DNA of 12,495 bases from an uncultured Eubacteriales bacterium (GCA_900552055.1 URYI01000046.1:1-12495); one strand, 5' to 3'. Positions 1 through 7,797 are shown, counted from the stretch's first letter. Numbers and translations are program-made. Notes: generated by a model not told the origin, from the letters alone.

Positions 1-18
1 CGCGCTGCGCGCGGGCCG

Positions 19-58
19 GGCAGGCTTGAGCCTGCCAAGAGCCGCCCCCGTTCCGGGG
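19..58. other. GC-rich hairpins upstream of dnaB
   Basis: A perfect 7-bp stem lies at 19-25/30-36 (GGCAGGC, loop TTGA, GCCTGCC). A smaller CCCC/GGGG stem follows near 47-58. Neither is followed by a T run, so they do not read as simple terminators on the + strand. The rest of 1-160 shows no gene. A weak AAAAAACC (126-133) / GGTTTTTT (155-162) pairing could be the tail of an upstream transcript. Function unknown. Confidence 0.45.
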
Positions 59-163
59 ATAATCTGCCCTAACGCCGGCCGCCCTGCAAAGCACCCCTTA
101 ACCCGCCCGCAGGCGCCAAACTATTAAAAAACCGTAAATTCTGCGCGCGAAAAAGGTTTTTTC

Positions 164-192
164 TTTACATTGGCCAATTCAGGCTGTATAAT
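164..192 (+). promoter_or_regulatory. Sigma-A type promoter of dnaB
   Basis: TTTACA at 164-169 and TATAAT at 187-192 are separated by 17 bases, an almost perfect housekeeping promoter. It predicts a start near 199 and a leader of about 100 bases before the dnaB ATG. The position suggests that dnaB here has its own promoter and is not simply read through from an upstream rplI-type gene. Confidence 0.85.
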
Positions 193-197
193 ATAAA

Positions 198-218
198 AAG
201 CAGATTTGCTGTCTGCTT
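198..218 (+). promoter_or_regulatory. Hairpin at the 5' end of the dnaB leader
   Basis: AAGCAGA (198-204) pairs with TCTGCTT (212-218) around a 7-base loop. It sits exactly where transcription from the predicted promoter should begin, so it would cap the mRNA 5' end. A stabilising 5' hairpin is one possible role (inference). Confidence 0.45.
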
Positions 219-297
219 CCTGAGGCCATAACCCGCCTTAAAAACTAAGCTGAGAAATACTTAAGAAACGGTATTTAAAATAATAAAAGGAGCCCAA

Positions 298-1626
298 ATG
301 GAAACCCAGGCCGCTCAAATCCTGCCCAATGACATAGACGCCGAACGCTCATGCCTCGGCTGCATGCTGTTATCGGGAGATTGTATAGCGCCCGTTTTTG
401 AGCGCATAAAAAATAAAGACTATTTTTACCGCCCCAATCACCAGGAGCTTTATGAAGCTATTGGCGCGCTTTTCCATGCCGGAAAACCGGTAGACGTAAT
501 AACGCTGATGAACGAGCTGGTTAAAAGGGGCACCCTTGAATTGATAGGGGGCGCTCAATATATAACCGAGCTTTCAGGCGCCGTCCCCAGCACGGCCAAT
601 CTGGCCTATTACATAGATATAGTCATAGAAAAATATAAGCTGCGGCGGCTGATAAGCGTTTCCAGCGTTACCGCTACCGACAGCTATGCGGCTGTAAAGG
701 ATTCTAAAGACATAATAGAAACAGCCGAAAAGGAAATTTTCAATATCGCCATGAACAACGAGGCTTCTGCCCTCGCCCAGATGAAGGACATCCTGCCCGA
801 TATTTATGAGCGCATAGACGAATACTACCGCACCAAGGGCCAGGTCCAGGGTATAGCCATGGGCTTTAAGGAGCTGGACAGGCTCCTGGGAGGGCTCCAG
901 CCGGCCAGCCTTATAATAGTCGCCTGCCGCCCCTCCATGGGTAAATCCTCTTTTTCACATAATGTTGCAGGCTATGCTTCTATTAAAAACAATCAGGCCA
1001 CGGCCATATTTTCTCTTGAAATGTCCAAAGCGGAAGTCGCTATGCGCATAATCAGCTCAGAAGCCGCCGTGGACTCGGAAAAAATAAAGCGCGGCGAAAT
1101 AAGCGAGGAGGAATTTGAACGTCTCAATTCCACAATGACCCTGCTTGAGCGCGCTCCTCTTTACATAGACGACACCGCAGGCATATCTGTAGCCGAAGTG
1201 CGCAGCAAATGCAGGCGCATTAAAGACTTAAAATTAGTTATCATCGATTACCTTACCCTTATGAGTTCCCCCGGACGAAAGACCGAGAACCGCCAGCAAG
1301 AGGTAAGCGAGCTTTCCCGCCAGCTTAAAGTGCTTGCGCGGGATTTAAACGTGCCTATTATGGTGCTTGCCCAGCTCTCCCGCGGCGCCGCGACTCGTTC
1401 GGACCATACTCCCGTATTGAGCGATTTGCGCGAATCGGGAGCAATAGAGCAGGATGCAGACGTGGTAATGTTTATACACCGTCCCGCATATTATACCGAC
1501 AGCCAGGAGCAGGATAAGACCCTGGCCCAGATAATAGTGGCAAAGCAGCGAAACGGCGCTACAGGCAGCGTTGAGCTCACCTGGAAAGCCGAATTTACCC
1601 GCTTTGTGGACCGCTCCTACCGCTAG
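298..1626 (+). CDS. dnaB: Replicative DNA helicase DnaB
   Basis: Hexameric 5'-3' helicase that unwinds DNA at the replication fork and recruits primase. The 442-residue length is normal for the family. The N-terminal helical domain is at about 8-105 (NDIDAERSCLGCML, then VDVITL). The RecA-like ATPase domain is at about 185-442, with Walker A RPSMGKSS at 211-218, Walker B LVIIDYLTLM at 313-322, LAQLSRG at 357-363 and the arginine-finger region KQRNG at 416-420. Serine replaces the usual threonine after the Walker A lysine. No intein is seen. The start is supported by AGGAG at 288-292, five bases before ATG. It is preceded by its own promoter and followed by repeat element A. No T-rich terminator is visible directly after the stop. 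Confidence 0.97.
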   Translation: METQAAQILPNDIDAERSCLGCMLLSGDCIAPVFERIKNKDYFYRPNHQELYEAIGALFHAGKPVDVITLMNELVKRGTLELIGGAQYITELSGAVPSTANLAYYIDIVIEKYKLRRLISVSSVTATDSYAAVKDSKDIIETAEKEIFNIAMNNEASALAQMKDILPDIYERIDEYYRTKGQVQGIAMGFKELDRLLGGLQPASLIIVACRPSMGKSSFSHNVAGYASIKNNQATAIFSLEMSKAEVAMRIISSEAAVDSEKIKRGEISEEEFERLNSTMTLLERAPLYIDDTAGISVAEVRSKCRRIKDLKLVIIDYLTLMSSPGRKTENRQQEVSELSRQLKVLARDLNVPIMVLAQLSRGAATRSDHTPVLSDLRESGAIEQDADVVMFIHRPAYYTDSQEQDKTLAQIIVAKQRNGATGSVELTWKAEFTRFVDRSYR

Positions 1627-1642
1627 GACGTGCGCGCTCCCT

Positions 1643-1662
1643 GGGCGCCGGGCGGGGGCGGG
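1643..1662 (+). other. G-quadruplex motif after dnaB
   Basis: Four G tracts (GGG, GGG, GGGGG, GGG) are separated by loops of 4, 1 and 1 bases on the + strand, matching the canonical G3+N1-7 pattern. It lies 16 bases after the dnaB stop, so it would be at the 3' end of the dnaB mRNA. Folding in the cell is not shown by sequence alone. Confidence 0.55.
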
Positions 1663-1671
1663 TTTTATATA

Positions 1672-1685
1672 AGCGGGCGCCCGCT
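1672..1685. repeat. 14-base perfect palindrome
   Basis: AGCGGGCGCCCGCT at 1672-1685 is its own reverse complement and follows directly on TTTTATATA. It includes the GGGCGCC arm of element A. It could be a dimeric protein site or simply part of the element's folding. Confidence 0.5.
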
Positions 1686-1768
1686 GTAAAAAAATAGAAA
1701 GTGCGCATAATTCATCAATCTTAAAATGTGCTGAAATTGCTTATAAAGCTGGCGGCGCCCTCCTTTTT

Positions 1769-1805
1769 TGTCCCCGGCAGTTAATGAAATTAACTGCCGG
1801 GGACA
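1769..1805. repeat. 17-bp perfect hairpin of element A
   Basis: The arms at 1769-1785 and 1789-1805 are exact reverse complements with the three-base loop GAA. A run of six Ts precedes the hairpin and G-rich sequence follows it. This is not the arrangement of an intrinsic terminator in either direction, because the minus strand would continue into an A run. Confidence 0.75.
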
Positions 1806-1883
1806 GGGGGCGGGACGCCCGGCTTAAAATATAAACGGCACACCTATATATCTATATATAATATCAGGAGGCAGCTAACAAAA

Positions 1884-2831
1884 ATGATTGAGGTCAGAAA
1901 TCTAACCAAGCGATACGGCGAAAAGCTGGTTGTGGACAACGCAAGCTTCACCGTAAACGCCGGCGAAATTGTCGGCTTCCTGGGCCGCAACGGCGCAGGA
2001 AAAACCACAACCATGAACATGATAACGGGCTACATCTCTTCTACCAGCGGCACAGCTCTTGTAGACGGCCACGACATCCTTAAAGAGCCGGCCGAAGTAA
2101 AAAAACGCATAGGCTATCTGCCCGAACAGCCTCCGCTGTATATGGATATGACGGTAAATGAATACCTCGCCTTTGCTGCGGATATCAAAAAGGTTCCCCA
2201 TAAAAACCGCAAAGAGCATCTGGACCGCATAAAAGAATTGGTTCGGATTACCGACGTCAGCGCCCGGATAATCGGCAACCTCTCTAAGGGCTATAAGCAG
2301 AGGGTAGGCCTGGCCGAAGCGCTGGTGGGCAATCCTCCCGTTTTAATCCTGGACGAACCCACAGTCGGCTTGGATCCGACTCAGATTATAGAGATACGCC
2401 ATCTTATAAAGGGCCTGGGCAAAGAACATACCATAATTCTTTCCTCTCATATTCTTCCCGAGGTAGCCGATGTCTGCGAACGGGTAATAATTATAGACCA
2501 CGGCCGCATAGTGGCGCAGGACAGCCTGGCCGCTCTTCAGCAAGGCCTGGGCGAAACGGCCAAACTTACCGTAAGGATAGCCGGTCCCGAAGCCGCCACG
2601 GCCCGTACCCTGCGCGCCATTGAAGGAGTTATCAATGTAGACAATCTGGGGGTCAGAGAATCAAGCAGCTACGATTTTCTTATCACCGCCAACAAAGAAA
2701 TAGATGTGCGCCGCGCCATTTTTAATATAATGGGCAAATCAGGCACACCTATATTATTAATGCGCTATTTGGATTACACTTTGGAGGACATATTCCTCCA
2801 ATTAACCGGAACGTCAAAGGAGGACTTTTAA
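1884..2831 (+). CDS. ABC transporter ATP-binding protein (GldA-like, ABC-2 type)
   Basis: Cytoplasmic ATPase that powers the permease encoded next. All nucleotide-binding motifs are present: Walker A GRNGAGKT at 34-41, Q-loop Gln82 in YLPEQ, signature LSKGY at 133-137, Walker B VLILDEP at 153-159, D-loop GLDP at 162-165 and H-loop His189. The roughly 90-residue C-terminal extension (about 225-315) is typical of the ABC-2/GldA/CcmA-type branch. AGGAGG at 1866-1871 lies 12 bases before the ATG, slightly far but the only good site. The stop codon abuts the ATG of the permease, so the genes are translationally coupled. The substrate cannot be told from sequence. The GldA comparison rests on the neighbouring permease, GldG-like and DUF4340 genes. 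Confidence 0.93.
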   Translation: MIEVRNLTKRYGEKLVVDNASFTVNAGEIVGFLGRNGAGKTTTMNMITGYISSTSGTALVDGHDILKEPAEVKKRIGYLPEQPPLYMDMTVNEYLAFAADIKKVPHKNRKEHLDRIKELVRITDVSARIIGNLSKGYKQRVGLAEALVGNPPVLILDEPTVGLDPTQIIEIRHLIKGLGKEHTIILSSHILPEVADVCERVIIIDHGRIVAQDSLAALQQGLGETAKLTVRIAGPEAATARTLRAIEGVINVDNLGVRESSSYDFLITANKEIDVRRAIFNIMGKSGTPILLMRYLDYTLEDIFLQLTGTSKEDF

Positions 2832-3554
2832 ATGAACGCGGTATTCAAGCGCGAACTGCGCGCATACTTCAGCTCTCCCATGGGCTATGTGTTCGTGGGC
2901 ATATTCATGCTGGTGCTGGGCCTTGTATTTCTTATAGGCAACATAAACGGGGACGGCTATAATTCAAACGCCAATTTCGCCATGACTCTGGGAACTATGG
3001 CCACGCCCTTTGCCTTTTTGGTTCCCCTGCTGACTATGCGCTCCTTCTCTGAAGAACGCAGGCTCAAAATAGACCAGCTCTACCTCACCTCCCCCCTTCC
3101 TATATATAAAGTAGTGCTGGGCAAATTCTTCGCCGCTTCATGCGTGCTGCTTATAACCCTGCTGCTCAGCGTTATTTATCCGATAATCCTGGCCGTGCTG
3201 GGCTCTCCCCGCGCAGGCGAAATTTTTACAAGCTATGTCGGATTCTTCCTTATGGGCTGCACTGCTATGGCCGTAGGCCTTTTAATTTCAGCATGCACCC
3301 AGAGCCAGGTAGTGGCCGCGGTAGCTACCTTCGGCGTGTTCTTCCTGTTAATGATGGGTACTCAGGCGGTTTCCATGATAAGCGCCGGCTTTTTAAGAGA
3401 CGCCCTTAATGCCTTGGCCCTTTTCGGTCGGTTTACTGAATTTACAAGCGGCATATTGGGCCTTTCCCCCATTATCTATTATATAACCGTCACAGCGGCC
3501 TGCTTATTTGTAACAACCAAGCTCATTGAAAGAAGAAGATGGAGTGGTAATTAA
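2832..3554 (+). CDS. ABC-2 type permease (GldF-like)
   Basis: Integral membrane subunit of the transporter, 240 residues. It starts with an amphipathic segment (FKRELRAYFSSPMGYVF) typical of ABC-2 permeases and has about six hydrophobic segments: roughly 17-38, 55-75, 100-125, 138-158, 165-185 and 215-233. The motif RSFSEERRLKIDQLYLTSPLP between the second and third segments is the cytoplasmic coupling region usual in GldF/NosY-like permeases. AAGGAGGA before the start lies inside the end of the ATPase gene, and ATG follows its TAA with no gap. The next gene again starts directly after the stop. The substrate is unknown. Confidence 0.88.
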   Translation: MNAVFKRELRAYFSSPMGYVFVGIFMLVLGLVFLIGNINGDGYNSNANFAMTLGTMATPFAFLVPLLTMRSFSEERRLKIDQLYLTSPLPIYKVVLGKFFAASCVLLITLLLSVIYPIILAVLGSPRAGEIFTSYVGFFLMGCTAMAVGLLISACTQSQVVAAVATFGVFFLLMMGTQAVSMISAGFLRDALNALALFGRFTEFTSGILGLSPIIYYITVTAACLFVTTKLIERRRWSGN

Positions 3555-5087
3555 ATGAAAAAAGACGTAAATAAGCCCCAGGAGGCTAATAATAAAGAAA
3601 TAATTTCGGCAAAGCCCCGCCGGGAGAAAAAGCAGCGGGATTACGGCAAGCTGCTCAGATACGGCGGCTTTAATACCGCGCTTATAATAAGCGTAATAGT
3701 AGTTACCGTCTGCGTAAACATAATTTTCAGCCTGGTGGAAAAAAACGCGGGGCTGAAAGCAGATTTAACCCGAGAACAGATATATACCCTTTCGGAACTG
3801 TCCAACGACGTTATAGGCCGAATAGATGAAAAGCTGGTTATATATTCCTTCGCGGATGATAACTCCCAAAGCACTATAGTGGAAAAAACCCTTGAAAGAT
3901 ATACTGCGGCCAATAATCAGATAGAGGTCAAGGTTGTGGACCCGGCCACTAATCCCGCCCTGCTGCGCAAATTCAGCACCAGCAGCGCAACCGTTTCGGA
4001 CGGCACCTTAGTTGTTACCAACGCAGCCGAAGACAAGTTCCGCGTTATAACCTATTCGGACTATTACCGCACCACTGATGACGGCGTTGAATATGTCGTG
4101 CTGGAGCAGAGGCTTACCAACGCTCTGCTGTTTATGATAGACGAAGAGCCCACGACAGTTTATCTGCTCTCCGGCCACGGCGAACAGACAGACGACCCTG
4201 ATAACGCCTCCGCCGTTCAGAACATCACCGATTCCCTGGAGGGCGCCAATTTCCAGGTGGAAAAGCTCAACCTTATTACCGACGGCTCCAATTTGCAGAA
4301 GGGGGACGTGCTCATGGTTGTAGGCCCTTCCAGCGACCTGAGCGAAGATGAATTCAACACCCTTCAGGCCTTCCTTAAAAATCACGGCAAGCTGGTTATG
4401 TTCTTCGACCCCTCGGTGCAGGAGGATTTAACCTACTTTAAGGCGCTTCTGGACTACTACATGATAAAAGTCGGCTCAGACGTAGTTTACGAGCAGGATT
4501 CCTCCATGCGCACAGAGCTCTCAGGCGTGGAGCTGGTTCCCGAATTATCCTCTCACGACATTACCGACCCGCTCATTGAAGGCGCCGTAAATGTATATGT
4601 GCATGAAGCCCTGAGCCTGGATTATTACGCTCCTTCCAGCGACAGCAACGAGCAGGCCGATCTTTTAATCACCTCTGAAAGCAGCCTCTCCGTGCCCATA
4701 GAGGATTATCTCAACGGCTCATATTCCAATCAGCTGGACAGCTACCTGGCCGAGCCCCACTGCGTAGGCATGGCCCTCAGCGTACACGACCCCAACTCTA
4801 TCGCAGGAGACGCTTACACGCGCATAGTAGTTTTCGGCTCCAGCGAAATAATCATGGGCGCCCGCCAGAACAGCGAAGGCAACCAGAGCCTTATGGTAAA
4901 CAGCGTAAGCTGGGTGGAAAATAAATTGGACAGCCTGTCCATAACAGCCAAGGCCATAGCTGATTATTCCTTTGTAATCTCAGACCTGGCCTCGGTGCGC
5001 GCCGTAGTAATAATAGTAATAGTGGTTCTGCCGGTAATTATACTGGGCACCGGCTTTATAATCTACAGAAGGAGGAAAAATCTATGA
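3555..5087 (+). CDS. GldG-like ABC transporter auxiliary protein
   Basis: 510-residue, mostly extracytoplasmic protein held by two membrane spans. A basic cytoplasmic N-terminus (1-38) is followed by a helix at about 39-61, then the family signature DLTREQIYTLS (70-80). The large ABC_transp_aux/GldG region contains YLLSGHGE at 203-210, and MVVGPSSDLSEDE farther on. A C-terminal helix at about 482-504 ends in RRRKNL. The family works with GldA/GldF-type ATPase and permease. In Bacteroidota it is needed for gliding, but in Clostridia the role is unknown. The start follows the permease stop directly. The end overlaps the next gene by four bases (ATGA), which indicates coupled translation. Confidence 0.87.
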   Translation: MKKDVNKPQEANNKEIISAKPRREKKQRDYGKLLRYGGFNTALIISVIVVTVCVNIIFSLVEKNAGLKADLTREQIYTLSELSNDVIGRIDEKLVIYSFADDNSQSTIVEKTLERYTAANNQIEVKVVDPATNPALLRKFSTSSATVSDGTLVVTNAAEDKFRVITYSDYYRTTDDGVEYVVLEQRLTNALLFMIDEEPTTVYLLSGHGEQTDDPDNASAVQNITDSLEGANFQVEKLNLITDGSNLQKGDVLMVVGPSSDLSEDEFNTLQAFLKNHGKLVMFFDPSVQEDLTYFKALLDYYMIKVGSDVVYEQDSSMRTELSGVELVPELSSHDITDPLIEGAVNVYVHEALSLDYYAPSSDSNEQADLLITSESSLSVPIEDYLNGSYSNQLDSYLAEPHCVGMALSVHDPNSIAGDAYTRIVVFGSSEIIMGARQNSEGNQSLMVNSVSWVENKLDSLSITAKAIADYSFVISDLASVRAVVIIVIVVLPVIILGTGFIIYRRRKNL

Positions 5088-5845
5088 GCGCTAAAGCGGA
5101 TAAATCTTTAACAAGAATGCTCATAGCCCTTATCCTCGCAGTAGTTATACTGGCCGGCTCGGTAATTACAGCCGTAGCCATGATAAAGCAGGACGAAATA
5201 AACAACGCGGACGAGAATAACACCAATGCGGACGGAATGATAGATTTAATTGCCTGCGAAGAAGAGGATATAGAGCGCGTCACCATAGATTCGTCCAGAG
5301 ATACCTATTCTATAATCCGGGACCCCGCCGACACAGACAGCGTAAGCTGGATGATAGAGAACCGGGACAATACCGATATAAGCCAGTACAACCTTATGCT
5401 GCTTATCAACCGCTGCACCACGCTGCGCGCGCTGCGTGATTTAGGCAGGGCGCCTTCTTCAGAGGAAGATTTAGCCCTTTACGGTCTGGACAGCGCGAGC
5501 AATCCCGTGCGCGTAAGCATAACAATAAAGGATAAAGGCGTTTACACCTACCTCATAGGCAGCCAGTACGGCACTGAGAACCAGTACTATTTTATGGACG
5601 CTTCTTCCTCTGAGCTTTATCTTGGCCATCAGACCATCGGCACATACTTCACCAGAACTGTGGACGAATGGAGGGACCTGCCTACTCTGGATGTACAGAC
5701 GGGCGCTATGAACTATTTCACCATAGAGCGACGACGGCCTGACCATGATTTACAACAGCGACCTTATTTCGGGCGAAAATGTATGGCAGATTATCTCCCC
5801 CTTTCTCTGCGACACCGACGCAACCAAGCTGAACACCTTTTTTGA
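5084..5845 (+). CDS. DUF4340 protein, N-terminal part (frameshifted gene)
   Basis: Begins with an N-terminal membrane anchor (about 12-34, LIALILAVVILAGSVITAVAM) and continues into the extracytoplasmic DUF4340 domain. WMIENRDNTD, LRDLGRAPSSEEDLALYGLD and YFMDASSSELYLG are typical of the family. Residues 1-215 are authentic. After Glu215 (codon 5726-5728) the reading frame is lost, and the last 38 residues (RRRPDHDLQQRP...) are an out-of-frame tail. The matching continuation is in the +1 frame from 5730. ATG overlaps the GldG-like stop as ATGA. The repaired protein would be 532 residues. DUF4340 proteins usually sit beside GldG-like genes as the fourth member of such transporters; their biochemical role is unknown. 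Confidence 0.85.
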   Translation: MSAKADKSLTRMLIALILAVVILAGSVITAVAMIKQDEINNADENNTNADGMIDLIACEEEDIERVTIDSSRDTYSIIRDPADTDSVSWMIENRDNTDISQYNLMLLINRCTTLRALRDLGRAPSSEEDLALYGLDSASNPVRVSITIKDKGVYTYLIGSQYGTENQYYFMDASSSELYLGHQTIGTYFTRTVDEWRDLPTLDVQTGAMNYFTIERRRPDHDLQQRPYFGRKCMADYLPLSLRHRRNQAEHLF

Positions 5846-6683
5846 AAGCCTTGCAGCCATAACAATGTCGGGCTATGTGGCTGAGACTGCCGGGGAAGAT
5901 TGGGATAAATACGGCTTCGAGGATTATTATCTGCGCCTTGCCATGTTCCAGGCAGAACTGACTGAAGAAGGCGAACCGGTAATCAAGGAAAATTATCCTT
6001 CCCAGATTCTGATAGTAGGGAACCCCGTTGAAGGCTCTGACGACCGCTATGCAATCCTTTATTCCATGCACGACGACAGCGGCAAGCTGCTGGAATCAGT
6101 GGATCTTAAAAGCCTTAAAGTATATACCATCAGTTCAGCTTCCGTCAATCTGCTGCGCACCGACGCAATGGATATCGCCAACCTCAGCTTTGCAATGCAG
6201 CATATAGACAATATGAACAGCATTGATATAACCATACGCGGCCAAAAAGAAACCATAGAAATCACCAGGAAAAACAAGCTGGACGACGACCACAATCCTA
6301 TCCTGGACGCTTCAGGCGAAAATGTTCTGCTCACAACCTTTACCCTTAACGGCGAAACCCTGCCCGAAGCCTCCATGCGCGCCTTTTATGCCAAGCTTAT
6401 AAGCATCAGCCTGGCCGCCCGAATACAGGAAACAGACCCGCAGAAATACGGGGAAGAGGTATTTTCCTTCAGCCTAAACACCACCTCGTTCATAACTGAT
6501 GAAAACGGAGAAAATATCCCCTATTCGGTAACAGCCAGCTTTTACGAAATGGATATGAATTACTATATGGTGGATTATAACGGCTACAGGGTATGCAAGG
6601 TGAGAAAGGATTACATAGACGATATCATTCAGTCTTACTATCTGGCTAAAGAAGGAGAACTGCCTCCTCTGAGAGAGAGCTAA
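5745..6683 (+). CDS. DUF4340 protein, C-terminal part (frameshifted gene)
   Basis: This is the rest of the preceding gene. The ATG at 5745 is only the first Met in the frame; the true continuation runs from 5730 (DDGLTMIYNSDLISGENVWQIISPF). It carries the second half of the DUF4340 fold, including LSFAMQHIDNMNSIDITIRGQKETIEI, the conserved VTASFYEMDMNYYMVDYNGYRVCKV region and the C-terminal VRKDYIDDIIQSYY. No ribosome binding site precedes 5745, so independent translation is unlikely. Codon use and sense coding are intact up to TAA at 6681-6683. That argues for a recent mutation or an assembly error, not a decayed pseudogene. Confidence 0.8.
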   Translation: MIYNSDLISGENVWQIISPFLCDTDATKLNTFFESLAAITMSGYVAETAGEDWDKYGFEDYYLRLAMFQAELTEEGEPVIKENYPSQILIVGNPVEGSDDRYAILYSMHDDSGKLLESVDLKSLKVYTISSASVNLLRTDAMDIANLSFAMQHIDNMNSIDITIRGQKETIEITRKNKLDDDHNPILDASGENVLLTTFTLNGETLPEASMRAFYAKLISISLAARIQETDPQKYGEEVFSFSLNTTSFITDENGENIPYSVTASFYEMDMNYYMVDYNGYRVCKVRKDYIDDIIQSYYLAKEGELPPLRES

Positions 6684-6908
6684 AGGCCGTGCGCGCTCCC
6701 CATTGGGCTGCTGCCGGGCTGCACCGCATAAGGCAATCTGCTCTTAATAATTGCCTGAACACAGCAAGGACGCTCTCTTTAAAATTATATTTGCCCGATA
6801 TAGCCATGCCGCGTGCTTAATTGAGACGTGTATCATTACCTCAGCAGGCATTATCCTATGGCATGAAGGCATACCTGCCCTTTTTCAGGGAGAAGTGCGC
6901 AATTTTAT
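6684..6908. other. Intergenic region before the rpmH promoter
   Basis: No gene is seen. The stretch begins with CGTGCGCGCTCCC at 6688-6700, the same 13 bases found just after dnaB (1629-1641). AGGCAAT (6731-6737) can pair with ATTGCCT (6750-6756) around 12 bases, without a following T run. GCAGG (6844-6848) with TATG/CATA inside and CCTGC (6874-6878), then TTTTT at 6881-6885, is a weak terminator candidate for the ABC operon. Only one poor DnaA-box-like 9-mer (TTATCCTAT, 6851-6859) is present, so no replication origin is supported here. Confidence 0.5.
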
Positions 6909-6938
6909 TTGACAGAATGCCCTTGCGTACTCTATAAT
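6909..6938 (+). promoter_or_regulatory. Consensus sigma-A promoter of rpmH-rnpA
   Basis: Perfect TTGACA at 6909-6914 and perfect TATAAT at 6933-6938 with an 18-base spacer. Start of transcription is expected near 6945, giving a leader of about 50 bases to the rpmH ATG. Such strength fits a ribosomal protein gene. Confidence 0.92.
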
Positions 6939-6997
6939 GTTTAGCGTCTAATTTAACTACCAGGCTTTATACGCCTTAATCAGAAAGGAAGATATTA

Positions 6998-7132
6998 ATG
7001 TTAAGAACCTATCAGCCCAAAAAGAGACACAGAAGCAAAGTGCACGGCTTCCGCAAAAGAATGAGTACTAAAAGCGGCCGCAACGTACTTGCCCGCCGCC
7101 GCAACAAGGGCCGCAAGCGTCTGTCCGCCTAA
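6998..7132 (+). CDS. rpmH: Large ribosomal subunit protein bL34
   Basis: 44-residue, highly basic protein of the 50S subunit. The sequence starts [18 protein letters not shown], continues [20 protein letters not shown] and ends RKRLSA, which is the complete family pattern. The start is supported by AGAAAGGAAG at 6982-6991. It sits 27 bases upstream of rnpA, the nearly universal rpmH-rnpA pair. It is read from the consensus promoter at 6909-6938 and is short enough to be missed by length-filtered gene calling. Confidence 0.97.
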   Translation: MLRTYQPKKRHRSKVHGFRKRMSTKSGRNVLARRRNKGRKRLSA

Positions 7133-7159
7133 AAATACCGGACAGGCTGGGGAAAACGC

Positions 7160-7522
7160 ATGCTCAAGCAATACATGCTTAAAAAGAACAAGGAGTTTGC
7201 CTATGTTCACCGCAAGGGCGCCTCATGTTCGGGCAGATACCTGGTTCTTGTGTATGTAAAGAACCGGATGGGGCTGCGTTTGGGCTTCTCGGTCAGCAAA
7301 AAGCTGGGCAGCGCTGTAAAACGCAACCGCATAAAGCGGCTGCTGCGCGAATGCGCCAGGGCTAATCTGAATAGTATGCATCAGGGATACAGCTATCTTT
7401 TTATAGCGCGCTTCAGCGCCCGCAGCGCATCCTATTGGCAGCTGCTGGCCGATATGCAGTCCATATTAAAACGCGCGGGGCTGTCCGCGCCAGATATCCC
7501 TGCCGAGGCGGACAAGCCATGA
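7160..7522 (+). CDS. rnpA: Ribonuclease P protein component
   Basis: 120-residue basic protein subunit that assists the RNase P RNA in removing 5' leaders from tRNA precursors. The family signature [11 protein letters not shown] is at 54-64, preceded by [16 protein letters not shown] (38-53). The N-terminal [13 protein letters not shown] is the usual precursor-binding cleft region. GGGGA at 7149-7153 lies six bases before the ATG. The stop overlaps the yidD start (ATGA at 7519-7522). The RNase P RNA itself is not in this window as far as I can see. Confidence 0.97.
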   Translation: MLKQYMLKKNKEFAYVHRKGASCSGRYLVLVYVKNRMGLRLGFSVSKKLGSAVKRNRIKRLLRECARANLNSMHQGYSYLFIARFSARSASYWQLLADMQSILKRAGLSAPDIPAEADKP

Positions 7523-7782
7523 AACGCCTGTTTCTAGCAGCTATCCGCTTTTATCAGAAAAATATTTCCCCGGCCCGGCCGCCCTGCTGCCGCTATTTGC
7601 CCACTTGCTCCCAATATGCCTACACAGCCATAGAGCGCTTCGGCATATTTAAGGGTTGTGCTCTGGCTGCATGGCGCATAATTCGCTGCAACCCGTTTTC
7701 CAAAGGCGGCTATGATCCTGTGCCCGAAAAAAAGCCGCACAACAAATCTTCAAAAGAGGAAGATTTATTCCCGAAGGAATAA
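7519..7782 (+). CDS. yidD: Membrane protein insertion efficiency factor YidD
   Basis: 87-residue small protein that assists YidC-dependent membrane insertion. The conserved core [11 protein letters not shown] (24-34), then [29 protein letters not shown], is complete. I take ATG 7519 ([18 protein letters not shown]) rather than the longer in-frame extension from 7435. The family starts there, and the ATGA overlap with rnpA gives translational coupling. The N-terminus is amphipathic and the tail is charged ([17 protein letters not shown]). It is followed after 15 bases by yidC. Confidence 0.95.
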   Translation: MKRLFLAAIRFYQKNISPARPPCCRYLPTCSQYAYTAIERFGIFKGCALAAWRIIRCNPFSKGGYDPVPEKKPHNKSSKEEDLFPKE

Positions 7783-7797
7783 ATCGCGGATATTAGA

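Larger units (their letters stand above)
1643..1820. repeat. Intergenic element A (G-rich head, 7-bp closing stem, variable perfect hairpin)
   Basis: Ordered parts: a G-rich head at 1643-1662; TTATATAA at 1665-1672; GGGCGCC at 1675-1681; about 70 bases of AT-rich filler; GGCGCCC at 1754-1760, the exact complement of GGGCGCC, followed by TCCTTTTTT; a perfect 17-bp hairpin at 1769-1785/1789-1805 with loop GAA; then GGGGGCGGG at 1806-1814. Element B near 10673-10828 has the same parts in the same order and nearly the same spacing, but a different hairpin. GGGCG (1643-1647) also matches CGCCC (1816-1820) as a short terminal inverted repeat. This could be a small nonautonomous mobile element or a structured RNA. 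It fills most of the 257-base gap between dnaB and the ABC operon. Confidence 0.6.

Noticed and set aside
1857..1862. TATAAT as a -10 for the ABC operon
   Set aside because: It would start transcription inside the AGGAGG site and has no matching -35. The AT repeat CTATATATCTATATATAAT makes a chance match likely.
3140..3409. 89-codon + strand open frame inside the permease gene
   Set aside because: An out-of-frame shadow of a clearly coding gene, rich in Arg and Pro, with no family pattern.
5720..5760. Programmed +1 frameshifting in the DUF4340 gene
   Set aside because: No slippery codon, stop codon in the shift site or stimulatory element is visible. GAG CGA C does not allow good re-pairing. 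Mutation or assembly error is simpler.
6840..6860. DnaA box / replication origin upstream of rpmH
   Set aside because: Only TTATCCTAT, two mismatches from the consensus, with no cluster and no AT-rich unwinding region beside it.
7435..7518. Longer N-terminus for YidD
   Set aside because: The extension lies wholly inside rnpA, has no ribosome binding site, and the family begins at the ATG at 7519.
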